From positions 79,850,547 to 79,914,546 of the forward strand of contig CAMGYJ010000005.1 of assembly GCA_946122785.1 (NCBI GenBank): DNA of 64,000 nt, in the 5' to 3' direction. Source of the DNA: Linum tenue. Lineage: Eukaryota > Streptophyta > Magnoliopsida > Malpighiales > Linaceae. The position numbers and the translations under genes are program-made. The first letter of the stretch is position 1. Every line of letters begins with the position of its first letter. Below, piece by piece: positions 10,991 through 22,231 of the stretch. Below the pieces are notes generated by a model. The model saw only the letters and a program-made list of their open reading frames with translations, was not told the origin of the DNA and made no database searches.

Positions 10991-11710
10991 TTACACAATA
11001 CACAAGCAACGACAAATATAAGGACGCGCCAAACAGTCGCAACCCACAAAACAGACATCATAATCGTGACCTTCACACAAATATGGGTAATACCAAAAAC
11101 AACTATAGTCATTGCAAGAATCATTGCAATTTCCCTGTACCGAAGACGTGTTGTTATTGTTGGATGTTTGAGGTATAATGACTGCACCTGTTCCTCTTTT
11201 AGGTTGTAGCTCGGAGGTCAAGTTTTGATGTTTGCTGCCTGCAATGATAGATGAATTTTGTGTGACTGTTTGAGGAAATATTGTTGCGCTCCAAGAAACA
11301 TGGATTGAAACGTCTTCAACCATGACAGTAAATACCAAAAAATTAACTCTGTGTTACCTAGCTAAACCATACCATCATTCAGGATTAACCAATGATTTGG
11401 AAAAGAAAAAAAAAAGTTGCGCCTGGTCGAACCATGAACTGGAGATCGATCCGGGGACAGTTTTATCAGTATAAAATCACCGAACCTCACTTAAATCACG
11501 GTTTAAATATAAAATACCTTATTACTAATTTTTTCGGTACCAACCTCCAACACGATTTTACGATACTTTAATTACGGTAAACTATATATACCTCACGTTT
11601 GTAGAAACATGATTCTCAGACTGCGGAGTAATTGCTCTCGAATCAATACATGGTAGGAAAAGAAGCAAGATGACGGCGAACTTGGCAATAGTACTGGTGG
11701 GGATCGCCAT
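10991..11710 (-). CDS. Small secreted Cys-rich peptide gene, left-arm copy
   Basis: This is the mirror of the two-exon gene at 15583-16302, with exons at 11592-11710 and 10991-11234 on the minus strand. The predicted 120-residue product, signal peptide and ten C-terminal Cys are the same. A TATA-like sequence is mirrored at 11796-11804. Confidence 0.6.
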
Positions 11711-12049
11711 GGCTATATGCTCTGCTTCTTTCTTTTGAGTTTGTCCATTTGAAAGGTTAGGTGTATGCATTGCATGATGAAGAAACTGTTGCTTGTATAT
11801 ATAGTAACCAAAGATTAGGTGTAATTATATTGGACAACGAACTTCCTTCGAATATGAGCAGAAAATGTGATATGAACTTCCTTTTTAACATTTATATAGT
11901 TGTAATCCACGAGAATAAAGAGACAGAGACATGAAGAAAACTCCAGTTTAAATTAGGGTGCATAAACAACTTGCATAATTGACTCGCATGGAACTACACT
12001 GCGAATTAATTCCGACCAGAACCCAAGTTTTTAAACTCTAGCCGGGTGT

Positions 12050-12960
12050 AGTATAGGGCAAGTATTTAAATTGTCAACCCAAGCCGTGATAAGCCCCACA
12101 CCCGCGGGCTAAATGTCCAAGCTTGCAAGTCTCTCATCCTCTCAAGTTTGTTGTTGTTTGTCTGTTGAGAAACCAAGTCACTCAAAAGAAAGAACATAAG
12201 AACATGGGAATTGATGGGGTTGGATTGTGCAACTTCAACGCCGACGATCGGGGAAGAGGCTCGACCCAAAAGAAGAGGCAACTTAAACACGATTGAGGTG
12301 ATGACTCAATCGATACAAGGCTCGCTCGTCGCTGGACAACAATCCACCCAACAAGGACAATTCGTTGAGCAAATCACTCAATGACCAAGTTTTTCAATTA
12401 CTCACGTCTAACTATTACAATGGAGTTCTAGGCCTTTAAATAGGCAAACTTAAACCTAATTCAACTATAAAACGAACAAGGAAAGCTAATTAAACTACAC
12501 TACGACTAAGGTAACAATCCCAAACTGAAAAGGAATCCCAACTCGTCCATAATACCCAAACTTGTAGCTTACGTAAACTGCCTCCAAAACAGGTTCCATA
12601 ACATCTTTGAGCCTCACGTTCACACTCGCTCCAGGTCTCCATCTTCTTAGCCAATACCTTGCTTCTGTAGACAAACAAACACACTTTCATGTGGTACAAA
12701 GATCCTTCCCTGATTCGATCCCATCTTCGCTGAATGGAGCTACAAAGTGACCTTCCTGACCATGCCTCCAGACTTAGCCAAATTCTGGCAGTTTGCCAGT
12801 TTTGAGATAGCTACTTGAGACCTTGAAACACAACCTTAATGACTTTTTATGAACCCGAATCCCATGCCATCTTGTAGAGGAAGTTCTTATCTTCAAAACA
12901 ACACATTAACCTCTCATTTCCATCAACCCAATTGGAAGGTTCGAGCTCGCAAAGTTGGCT
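12050..12960 (-). repeat. Possible LTR-like non-coding segment, left-arm copy
   Basis: Read on the minus strand (same as 14330-15240 on plus) it resembles the R/U5 part of a plant LTR: a TATTTAAAGGCC-type run, then AT-rich sequence with TTGTAATAG, then a GC-richer stretch. The short frames inside are not gene-like. No matching second LTR, primer-binding site or target duplication was identified, so this is a weak call. Confidence 0.3.
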
Positions 12961-13297
12961 ACCTTAACTCGTCATAACACTTAGCCAAAAATTCAGATTG
13001 TGCAAATGAGTTGACTTAGCTTCTTGAACAAACAAATCTAACTTGGAATGAAAGCAATTCAAGCTCGTATCAGGCTGGTCCATGTACCCTACTTCAATCG
13101 CTTAAGTTGTTATCTAGCAAAATGGTTTTGGGTTTAAAACTAAGAAAACTACCAAGTGAAGGAACAAGGAAAGTAAATCGAGGAGAATTCTACTTGAGGG
13201 GACTTCACCTGGGTATTGCTCCCCCTAGTCTCGTGCTAAGAAGCGACAAACAAAGCTCTAGTGAGAAGGACGTGTTCATACACCGTTAGGTGGCGCA

Positions 13298-13596
13298 ACT
13301 AGCTAGGGACAAATTCCCTTACTCGATCAATGAAGGAAAATCAACAATATAAGCTAGGGGAACTAGCTCTCTTAACCGTTAGGTGAAGAATTGTGATTCG
13401 TAGCTAGAGAGTCTAGCTCTCTTTATCGATCAACCAAGGAGATCCCTAACTCTCTCTTAGTTAGTTAATTGAGAGTCGTTGCAACAAGTTAGGAAGCTAA
13501 CTCACTTAACCTTTCGGCTAAGGGTGACAACGATAGGCTAGGGAACCTAACCCTCTCAACTAGTCGGCTAAGGATTGCAAACCAAACCCTCGAAAC
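13298..13596. repeat. Degenerate ~50-bp tandem repeat abutting the gap
   Basis: Units marked by AGCTAGGG/AGCTAGAG recur at about 13303, 13352, 13403, 13490 and 13535. Most are followed by an ACTAGCTCTCTTA-like and a CGGTTAGGTGAA- or TCGGCTAAGG-like segment. Spacing is mostly 45-51 bp. The array runs into the N gap on this side and leaves it, inverted, on the other (13697-13995). Confidence 0.65.
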
Positions 13597-13696
13597 NNNN
13601 NNNNNNNNNNNNNNNNNNNNNNNNNNNNNNNNNNNNNNNNNNNNNNNNNNNNNNNNNNNNNNNNNNNNNNNNNNNNNNNNNNNNNNNNNNNNNNNN
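13597..13696. other. Assembly gap of 100 N at the symmetry centre
   Basis: There are exactly 100 ambiguous bases. The sequences immediately left and right of the run are exact reverse complements. A fixed run of 100 N is a common scaffolding convention for a gap of unknown size, so the real distance, and whether the two sides adjoin at all, is not known from the sequence. Confidence 0.99.
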
Positions 13697-13995
13697 GTTT
13701 CGAGGGTTTGGTTTGCAATCCTTAGCCGACTAGTTGAGAGGGTTAGGTTCCCTAGCCTATCGTTGTCACCCTTAGCCGAAAGGTTAAGTGAGTTAGCTTC
13801 CTAACTTGTTGCAACGACTCTCAATTAACTAACTAAGAGAGAGTTAGGGATCTCCTTGGTTGATCGATAAAGAGAGCTAGACTCTCTAGCTACGAATCAC
13901 AATTCTTCACCTAACGGTTAAGAGAGCTAGTTCCCCTAGCTTATATTGTTGATTTTCCTTCATTGATCGAGTAAGGGAATTTGTCCCTAGCTAGT
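13697..13995. repeat. Degenerate ~50-bp tandem repeat, right-arm copy
   Basis: This is the reverse complement of 13298-13596 and leads directly out of the gap. It carries the same CTAGCT/CTTAGCC-rich units. Confidence 0.65.
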
Positions 13996-14329
13996 TGCGC
14001 CACCTAACGGTGTATGAACACGTCCTTCTCACTAGAGCTTTGTTTGTCGCTTCTTAGCACGAGACTAGGGGGAGCAATACCCAGGTGAAGTCCCCTCAAG
14101 TAGAATTCTCCTCGATTTACTTTCCTTGTTCCTTCACTTGGTAGTTTTCTTAGTTTTAAACCCAAAACCATTTTGCTAGATAACAACTTAAGCGATTGAA
14201 GTAGGGTACATGGACCAGCCTGATACGAGCTTGAATTGCTTTCATTCCAAGTTAGATTTGTTTGTTCAAGAAGCTAAGTCAACTCATTTGCACAATCTGA
14301 ATTTTTGGCTAAGTGTTATGACGAGTTAA

Positions 14330-15240
14330 GGTAGCCAACTTTGCGAGCTCGAACCTTCCAATTGGGTTGATGGAAATGAGAGGTTAATGTGTTGTTTTGA
14401 AGATAAGAACTTCCTCTACAAGATGGCATGGGATTCGGGTTCATAAAAAGTCATTAAGGTTGTGTTTCAAGGTCTCAAGTAGCTATCTCAAAACTGGCAA
14501 ACTGCCAGAATTTGGCTAAGTCTGGAGGCATGGTCAGGAAGGTCACTTTGTAGCTCCATTCAGCGAAGATGGGATCGAATCAGGGAAGGATCTTTGTACC
14601 ACATGAAAGTGTGTTTGTTTGTCTACAGAAGCAAGGTATTGGCTAAGAAGATGGAGACCTGGAGCGAGTGTGAACGTGAGGCTCAAAGATGTTATGGAAC
14701 CTGTTTTGGAGGCAGTTTACGTAAGCTACAAGTTTGGGTATTATGGACGAGTTGGGATTCCTTTTCAGTTTGGGATTGTTACCTTAGTCGTAGTGTAGTT
14801 TAATTAGCTTTCCTTGTTCGTTTTATAGTTGAATTAGGTTTAAGTTTGCCTATTTAAAGGCCTAGAACTCCATTGTAATAGTTAGACGTGAGTAATTGAA
14901 AAACTTGGTCATTGAGTGATTTGCTCAACGAATTGTCCTTGTTGGGTGGATTGTTGTCCAGCGACGAGCGAGCCTTGTATCGATTGAGTCATCACCTCAA
15001 TCGTGTTTAAGTTGCCTCTTCTTTTGGGTCGAGCCTCTTCCCCGATCGTCGGCGTTGAAGTTGCACAATCCAACCCCATCAATTCCCATGTTCTTATGTT
15101 CTTTCTTTTGAGTGACTTGGTTTCTCAACAGACAAACAACAACAAACTTGAGAGGATGAGAGACTTGCAAGCTTGGACATTTAGCCCGCGGGTGTGGGGC
15201 TTATCACGGCTTGGGTTGACAATTTAAATACTTGCCCTAT
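14330..15240 (+). repeat. Possible LTR-like non-coding segment, right-arm copy
   Basis: This mirrors 12050-12960. On this strand, TATTTAAAGGCC at about 14850 is followed by TTGTAATAG and a GC-richer tail. It could be an old solo LTR or unrelated intergenic DNA. The small frames at 14594-14803 and 15003-15227 show no recognisable domain. Confidence 0.3.
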
Positions 15241-15488
15241 ACTACACCCGGCTAGAGTTTAAAAACTTGGGTTCTGGTCGGAATTAATTCGCAGTGTAGT
15301 TCCATGCGAGTCAATTATGCAAGTTGTTTATGCACCCTAATTTAAACTGGAGTTTTCTTCATGTCTCTGTCTCTTTATTCTCGTGGATTACAACTATATA
15401 AATGTTAAAAAGGAAGTTCATATCACATTTTCTGCTCATATTCGAAGGAAGTTCGTTGTCCAATATAATTACACCTAATCTTTGGTTA

Positions 15489-15497
15489 CTATATATA
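15489..15497 (+). promoter_or_regulatory. TATA box of the Cys-rich peptide gene
   Basis: CTATATATA lies 86-94 bp upstream of the chosen ATG, in a suitable context for a short 5' leader. It is mirrored at 11796-11804. Confidence 0.5.
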
Positions 15498-15582
15498 CAA
15501 GCAACAGTTTCTTCATCATGCAATGCATACACCTAACCTTTCAAATGGACAAACTCAAAAGAAAGAAGCAGAGCATATAGCC

Positions 15583-16302
15583 ATGGCGATCCCCACCAGT
15601 ACTATTGCCAAGTTCGCCGTCATCTTGCTTCTTTTCCTACCATGTATTGATTCGAGAGCAATTACTCCGCAGTCTGAGAATCATGTTTCTACAAACGTGA
15701 GGTATATATAGTTTACCGTAATTAAAGTATCGTAAAATCGTGTTGGAGGTTGGTACCGAAAAAATTAGTAATAAGGTATTTTATATTTAAACCGTGATTT
15801 AAGTGAGGTTCGGTGATTTTATACTGATAAAACTGTCCCCGGATCGATCTCCAGTTCATGGTTCGACCAGGCGCAACTTTTTTTTTTCTTTTCCAAATCA
15901 TTGGTTAATCCTGAATGATGGTATGGTTTAGCTAGGTAACACAGAGTTAATTTTTTGGTATTTACTGTCATGGTTGAAGACGTTTCAATCCATGTTTCTT
16001 GGAGCGCAACAATATTTCCTCAAACAGTCACACAAAATTCATCTATCATTGCAGGCAGCAAACATCAAAACTTGACCTCCGAGCTACAACCTAAAAGAGG
16101 AACAGGTGCAGTCATTATACCTCAAACATCCAACAATAACAACACGTCTTCGGTACAGGGAAATTGCAATGATTCTTGCAATGACTATAGTTGTTTTTGG
16201 TATTACCCATATTTGTGTGAAGGTCACGATTATGATGTCTGTTTTGTGGGTTGCGACTGTTTGGCGCGTCCTTATATTTGTCGTTGCTTGTGTATTGTGT
16301 AA
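15583..16302 (+). CDS. Small secreted Cys-rich peptide, two exons
   Basis: Exons are 15583-15701 and 16059-16302, joined in phase 2 by a GTATAT donor and a GGCAG acceptor, giving 120 residues. The N-terminus (MAIPTSTIAKF, then AVILLLFLPC) is a typical signal peptide with a likely cleavage after the DSRA region near residue 26. An in-frame ATG 60 bp upstream would add a hydrophilic leader, so the downstream ATG is preferred. A Ser/Asn/Gln-rich linker follows. The last ~47 residues hold ten Cys plus aromatic residues (for example CNDYSCFWYY and CFVGCDC). An exon 1 signal peptide and exon 2 Cys-rich body is the layout of plant defensin-like and other Cys-rich peptide genes, but the Cys spacing was not matched to a named family. 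A secreted signalling, reproductive or defence role is inference. The acceptor is the least certain part: a stronger-looking CAG 4 bp upstream would break the frame. Confidence 0.6.
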
Positions 16303-16432
16303 ATGTACCTAATTGAAGGGAGTTTCATCGAGATGCATGTATTGTTGCCGACCAGAGCTTGGTATCTCTATTACAGTTGTGTTAAATTGATCCATTATAA
16401 TTCCTCGTCCAAACTATCCCTATGTTATAATC

Positions 16433-17233
16433 AAGGTGACTTCTACGGTGCCCAGGGCAAAAGCCGGGTACGGGTACCTTGGCCGATCTTAACCGTTCGT
16501 TATCAATCTCCACGGCTCACGTTTGTCAAACCTAACTGCGCCACTAAATAACTAAACAAATTACAAAAAGCCTCCTCCGCGTTAAGTTTGTTTTCATCCT
16601 AGTCCAACTAACTGCCCCGATTAAATTAAATGGATTAAGACTCAAACCCAATTGGGTAGACCCACTGCCGCCCAAACCAATTTCCAGTCTCCCTAACCAA
16701 TTACACGATCCCTCTCTCGTCTTGGAGGGACGCCCCTTCACAGTTCCAAGAGAAGCTCCCCATCCACATTCGACGTAAATTGAATTTCCCAAAAAAATTT
16801 GTCTTGTTTCTTCTTCGCCATTGTATTTCCCCTCGCCTATCTCTTTCTAACACGATTACGGCGACCATGTCTATTATTGTGTTCATCGAACTTTTCATTT
16901 GCAAAAGAACCCTTGAAAGAGGTTTGCTAACCCTAGGGTTCATGTCCCTAGTGCTTTGTCATATTGTCTTAGCGTTATTGTGATTTTCTCGAAACTTCTA
17001 TCACTCGGTGAAATTTAGGTTTCCTGATATGTAGTGTTCGTCTCGCCCAGAGGATTGAGGAAGAAGATGAAGAACACATAATTTGATTCGAATCGGATGG
17101 AGAGGTCTCCTTAGTTTGTGTTTATGTATTAACGGTGCGTTTAGGACTAATTCTAGTTGGACTGGGTCTGATCATTGATTTTTGCAGGCTTTTAAATAAC
17201 ATTCAAACGTGGGCTTGTACATGACCCATGCAA
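16433..17233. repeat. Repeat block B, right-arm copy
   Basis: This is the inverted counterpart of 10060-10860. It starts at the CTACGGTGCCCAGGGC edge and ends near GGGCTTGTACATGACCC, between the Cys-rich peptide gene and the 283-aa ORF. Confidence 0.7.
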
Positions 17234-17529
17234 TATTCAAAAGTGGGCCTGGAACGTGCGAGCCCATTAGTTTTCTCCTGCGGTATCAGCGCCAACCCTA
17301 GTTTAACTAGCTTTAGTTACCCTAGTTTAACCTACACGAGTTAAGATCATCATTACTACATATCTTCCCAAATCTTCTAACTCTTGACATTCCAGACTCA
17401 ACCGTCTCCATCACACGTCTCCACACTCAACCCCCACGATCACTTTTTCTTACACCTACAATCTCTCTTTCCCTACAATCCCTCTTTCCTCCATCTTCAC
17501 CTTCCCTTGTTCCTTCTTCCTCTGACTCC

Positions 17530-18381
17530 ATGGCAAACATGGGCATTCTAACTCTATCAAACGACGACTGCCGATCCACCACAAGTCTCGCGGACTATCT
17601 TTCATTCACGAGCAAGACATCTATTGTGGCCGAGTACGAGTTCATCCACCTGTCCCCTTTCCCTCAAGAAGTGAAGCAGTTAATTAAAAATCTTGGCTGG
17701 GAAAAGTTCTTCGATCTCCGGAGTCGAGGAAGCACCAGTTACTGCCCGCATGTGGTGAGGAAGTTCTACCACAATTTAGAGCTGTCTGGTCCCTCCGATT
17801 CTCATCTCGTGTCGGTCTTCCTGGGTTATAGAGCCTGCTTCCAGCCTGATCAGTTTGCTGAGATCCTCGATCTCCCCGCCGCAGGACACCACATTAATAG
17901 CAGAAGCGATCTTCGGCGGCTGTACGATTTTGATTTTGAAGTTGAACTGGGGAAACTGACGAATGGGCGCATCCAGGCTTCTTTCCTCCCAGATCCTCTT
18001 CGATTCCTCCATTGGATGATCGTCAACTGCTTCATGCCAAGGTACAGTGGTCATTCGATAATTCGTAGACTTGACCTGTTTATCCTTGTGCAAGCTCAAA
18101 GAGGTGTTCCTCTTAACCTCGCATCTCTCATGTGCGTGAACATGGTTGAGGCTGCTCCTAGAGGGGAAAACTGGTACACTGCCTTTCCATATGCCACCTT
18201 CTTGACCACCTTTCTTGGAAGGGTTGGGATGGATATGGGGGTTTATGCTAGGGAGGACCATTCCGCCTATTTGCCAGTCTACCGTATCGTCGAAGTGACC
18301 AATACTTTTTATGACCTTCGGCATACGGAGCATGAAGAGACCCCTGAGGCATCCTCAAGCAAACGTCCTCGGCTTACATGA
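17530..18381 (+). CDS. Putative plant transposon protein-like ORF (283 aa)
   Basis: This single-exon frame runs from ATG (MANMGILTLS) to TGA. The middle of the protein has the pattern of the plant-specific 'putative plant transposon protein' family: a GWEKFFDL segment (about 55), a VRKFYHNLEL segment (about 76), a hydrophobic VSVFLGYRACF segment (about 95), ILDLPAAGHH (about 112), then a helical LRFLHWMIVNCFMP region and LDLFILVQAQRGVPLNL. Family members are usually found in transposon-derived polyproteins or plant mobile-domain-like genes, and their biochemical role is not established. The C-terminus is polar (SSSKRPRL), possibly a nuclear-localisation patch. About 1.4 kb separates the stop from the Ulp1-like gene, which is convergent. 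It may belong to the same large element or be a separate insertion. Identity of the family is by pattern only. Confidence 0.55.
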   Translation: MANMGILTLSNDDCRSTTSLADYLSFTSKTSIVAEYEFIHLSPFPQEVKQLIKNLGWEKFFDLRSRGSTSYCPHVVRKFYHNLELSGPSDSHLVSVFLGYRACFQPDQFAEILDLPAAGHHINSRSDLRRLYDFDFEVELGKLTNGRIQASFLPDPLRFLHWMIVNCFMPRYSGHSIIRRLDLFILVQAQRGVPLNLASLMCVNMVEAAPRGENWYTAFPYATFLTTFLGRVGMDMGVYAREDHSAYLPVYRIVEVTNTFYDLRHTEHEETPEASSSKRPRLT

Positions 18382-18392
18382 GAGTCGATTGA

Positions 18393-18432
18393 TGCAGGGC
18401 GGGGTGGAGCAGTGCAGGGCGGGGTGGAGCAG
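18393..18432. repeat. Perfect 20-bp tandem duplication, right-arm copy
   Basis: This is the mirror of 8861-8900, 11 bp after the stop of the 283-aa ORF. Confidence 0.9.
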
Positions 18433-19282
18433 TGAAGGGGCCAGCATTGGATGTGTTTTGTTAAGAAGTTTACTGTAAGGCTTCGTTGTTTTTTTTTTCA
18501 GTCTTTTTCTCCAGCACTCAAAACTGTCAGGTACTGAGGGGAGCCAGTACATCATCTGACTAGGAAAGTCTCCCATTTTTTTAATTATCCAGACAAATAT
18601 TTTTCTATGCATGCAGTCTTTTGTGAATTTGCCATGTGAATTTTGCCTAAGACAGGTGACGAGATGCAGTAATGGTCATCCCTAAGCAAGGAGGTGCAAT
18701 TGCATCCTACACTTGCTATGATGTGAGAAGCTATTGCAAGGGTGCAAATTTGGTTGCAATTGAAATTGGCCCACGAGTGGGGACTATTGATGAAATTGCA
18801 ATGTTTTCTCAAAATTATAGAAGTGGAAGTAGGGACTACCTATGAAATTGCAAATGAATTTCATTGGGGGAGATTTTAATCCGCTTTTGTTCTAAGCAGT
18901 TCCAATTAGGTTGATTATAATGATTTTTTATCTATGGTGATTTTTTCCCCTTTTTCATCAAGACTCATGCTTCTTTTATCCCCCTGTGGATCTATGATGC
19001 TTCGTTTATAGTAAAATATCCTTTTAATTATACACAATAAAGAATCCATTAATTATGTATGCCTTTTTATTGTATTTATTACTACAATGAATTCTCTGAC
19101 TAAAAGGGGAGTGAAAACATCGTTGGTGGAAATTCAAGGAATGGAATGATAAGGGCTGTGCATAAATTCAATTTCTGTAAATAATTAATTTTATTATTAT
19201 TAGTTAGTAACGTCATTAGTTTTAGTTAGTGGGTTAGTGGCTCCTACTTTGTAGCTTCAATCTGTTCAAGAGTTGGTCATTA
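18433..19282. other. Intergenic, no gene seen (right arm)
   Basis: This is the mirror of 8011-8860. It is AT-rich, with GCAATT-type motifs near 18735-18855 and no credible coding frame. Confidence 0.5.
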
Positions 19283-19376
19283 TTTAATTATACGATTGGG
19301 AGCCAATCAGTTTTACCTTTTGGGTTACCTATACATGAATGCAAATTTAATTATACGATTGGGAGCCAATCAGTTT
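19283..19376 (-). repeat. Two 31-bp direct copies, right-arm copy
   Basis: This is the mirror of 7917-8010, with two copies 63 bp apart. Confidence 0.8.
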
Positions 19377-19497
19377 AACTATACATGATCCCAATTAAAC
19401 CTCTCTACAAGATACAATTGCTTGAAGCCTTGAACAGACGCAACCTCACTCACAAGTTGGAAGCTGGAATATTGGTGAAGTCCCTTTGCCATTTCCA

Positions 19498-19742
19498 CGA
19501 AAAAACAAACCAAACCAAACCAAATATAGAAAACATTCACCATACCAAAAACCAAATATAGCAAGCATTCACAATACCAAAAACCAAATAAACAAAGCAT
19601 TCACCAAACCAAAAACCAAACCAAAAACCAAATATTAAAACCATTCACCAAACCAAACCAAAAACCAAATATAAAAAGCATTCACCAAACCAAAAACCAA
19701 ATATAAAAACCAAAAATAATAAGCATTCACCGAACCAAATAA
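19498..19742 (-). repeat. T/G-rich tandem repeat, right-arm copy (A/C-rich on plus)
   Basis: This is the mirror of 7551-7795. Several units differ from the left arm by 1-2 bp indels and by substitutions, so it is one of the two windows where the arms diverge. Confidence 0.8.
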
Positions 19743-19802
19743 AAAACGGTTGTCCATCATCCTGAGAAAGAAAAACATAACTGTTGTCCATCATCTTGAA
19801 AA

Positions 19803-21667
19803 CTAAAACGAAAAATCAGGTTGTTTTGGGCTCGTTGACTGGGTTTCCTTGTGCTCTTCTCTTTCCTTCTTCCTCTTTTCATGGGTTGTCTTGTACTCTT
19901 CCACTGCAGCTTCAACTTGAGGTGCAACTCTTCTTGCTTCCGTGAGCACCATATGCCTTATGTAGTTCATGGGCTCTCGAACAAGGTACAAAGCGATCTG
20001 CATCCTCCTCACTTGAGTGCATGGCTATCAACATCAACAAACATGGTGCTTACCGCATGATTCAAAAATAACAATCAATTGTGGTTTTCTAATTTTGCGA
20101 ATTAGAATTGTCTTTACCCAAATATAAGAGGAGTCCCAGCTCGCGCCAAACATCCACATGCATACCCAGACTCCACTGTCAGACCTACATAAAATAAAAG
20201 CATTGCGTGATAAGAACCAAGTTGATAAGACGTCGTTTAATATCAAAAAAAATGGGCATACTTACCGATTAAGTTGTTCTTGATCCTTTGAAGGAGTTGG
20301 GTACGCAAACTCCGCAATCCTTGGTGGCGACAATCCTTGTTCACGACAGAGAATCTTCCACAAGGCTTGCATAAAGCTCATCTGTACAAATTAAGAAACG
20401 TTTGTACTTAGAAAAAGTTATTTACATTTTTTTGCGTTATAACGGCACAATGTCACAAATTTACCATTGTTTGAACAGATTGTAGTCGAAAGGAATTGCG
20501 GACTTCATTTGGTTGTGGATCCAAGATATGGACTTCTTCCTTGTCCAACTTGATGACAGCCAAGTACCAATGGGCATTATCTCTCATCGGAACACACACC
20601 TACATATGCGGAAATTGTCAACACGTATTAAAAAAATAAACTGCAAACCATGTAATACTTATTAAGACGAACAGTTTACCTTGTTCACCATATTGGTTCG
20701 ACTAAGGAATTTTGATTGGTATAGGTCTAATGCCATCTTGGGTGTTATTCCACATGAAATCACTAGTTCCTGCCCATGTGGTAGTTGCACAATTGAAATT
20801 TTGTCAACACAATATGATTCACGTTAAAAAAACATGTGTTGTAATTTTTTTGGTGAGAGGAAATTGTCATTAAGTATAATCGGACCACAACCTGTAGTTC
20901 AGCAGGCAGATAGCACACTCCTTTTCCGTCCTTGGAATTTGTCCACAACTCTTCTAGAGTCAAGTGGCAGGCCATCGCTGTTATAACCTAATATAACATG
21001 GACAAAAAACACTTCATGATACTATCGAGTTGTTATAAAATAATTCTACGTAGAAAGCATTGATAGTGGACAAACAAAACAAAATTTTGGAGTTCCGTTG
21101 ATTACATCAGCATCTACGAACGAGCGAGGGCTTAAGGACCACAATGACTTCCTCGTACAGGAGTTGTTGGAGGTTTTGACCAATACTTCGTCAGGTGGCA
21201 GATGGGCTAAGAATATATAGTGAGCAAGCTGGATTTGCTCATCATCGTATTCCATAGCGGTAGGTAGCTTAAACTTCAAAACAACCTGGAATAGGGGCCA
21301 CAAATAAACACGAGTTGAAATGCATTCGTTATGACGGAATAACGGCAATGAACACTTCAATGGCAACACCTTTATTACCTTGTCAACCGAAGGTAGACAA
21401 ATACTTTTTCCATTTGGCTTCTTTGGTGTGACCTCAGAGTCAGATTCATCGTCCGAAATAAAAACGATGACTGAAGCAGGAGTGGGTGGAGTGCTGACAC
21501 CTTTGGGTATCCTTGGTTTCTTTGTTGGAGTCAAAAATTCGGCTGTCTCCTACAATGACAGTGAACCTGCGATTAATAAATTAACTAGAATGAATTTCAA
21601 TGGTAAAAAGAGCTATTATACATACCACAAGCTTGGACGAAGAGCGAGTAAGTCTCCTATTTTCCAT
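19803..21667 (-). CDS. Ulp1-like (C48) protease with Cys-to-Ser change, right-arm copy
   Basis: This is the mirror of 5626-7490, with the same nine-exon structure on the minus strand. The long exon-containing frames translate identically (for example 21046-21534 and 19803-20012). The Ser in the nucleophile motif is also present here, so the substitution is not a private error of one arm. It is divergent from the intact transposase at 22232. Confidence 0.75.
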
Positions 21668-22231
21668 GTTGTGCCTCTGATCTAAGCTTTACTCTGTACT
21701 CAAAATCGCGGCAAAGAAGGATATGGAACCACTGCTCTACCGATGAAGGTTAATTATATATACAAGGTTAGGATAGATTTTGGCGCCATATTTTTCCCGC
21801 GGAAAAATAGTTAGGGTTTAGTCTAAAGTAAATGAACTTGGGATAAACATGGGTAGTTATTAAACCTAAAAGTAAAAAGATACTTTTTTCGATTGAATAA
21901 AGAATTGAGTGCTATTAGTAAATATTCGCTCATATTAATATTTGATCCTTCCCCATACAACTTGAGGACACCTAGAGTCAGCTGGCGTTTGGGTTTACTA
22001 CGAAAGGTTTTTCATTTTAAATATTTTCGTTATTTGTGAAAATGGTAAAGAAATCACTAAGATAAAGAACAGAAAGTTCAACTCGTTCCTACCAAAAATA
22101 TAAGATATCACAAATCGTGTTATTAATGGGGATAATTATTAAGTGGCCCATTGAATCATTAATTCGGCCATCATTCCCAGTAGGGTTTTGTAATCTACGT
22201 CCTTGGTTCCCCAAAATTTGCAGCCGTGACA
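21668..22231. promoter_or_regulatory. Shared intergenic region between divergent Ulp1-like and transposase genes (right arm)
   Basis: This is the mirror of 5062-5625, 564 bp between the two start codons. The TATA-like run near 21751 is interrupted by AATTA compared with the left arm. Clustered substitutions near 21945-21970 also distinguish it from the left arm. Confidence 0.5.

Larger units (their letters stand above)
1..13596. repeat. Left arm of a >13.5-kb inverted repeat
   Basis: The whole segment recurs as its reverse complement at 13697-27287. Matching positions sum to 27293 near the centre and 27287 over most of the outer part, so the arms differ by only a few net bases. The same open frames occur with identical translations on opposite strands. 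Clear differences cluster at about 4081-5560 and 7550-7860. The first bases of the window already belong to the repeat, so its outer end on this side is not visible. Confidence 0.97.

Noticed and set aside
16445..17233. Helitron ends at block B (TCTACGGTGCCC start)
   Set aside because: No CTRR terminus with hairpin was found at the other edge, and no helicase coding sequence.
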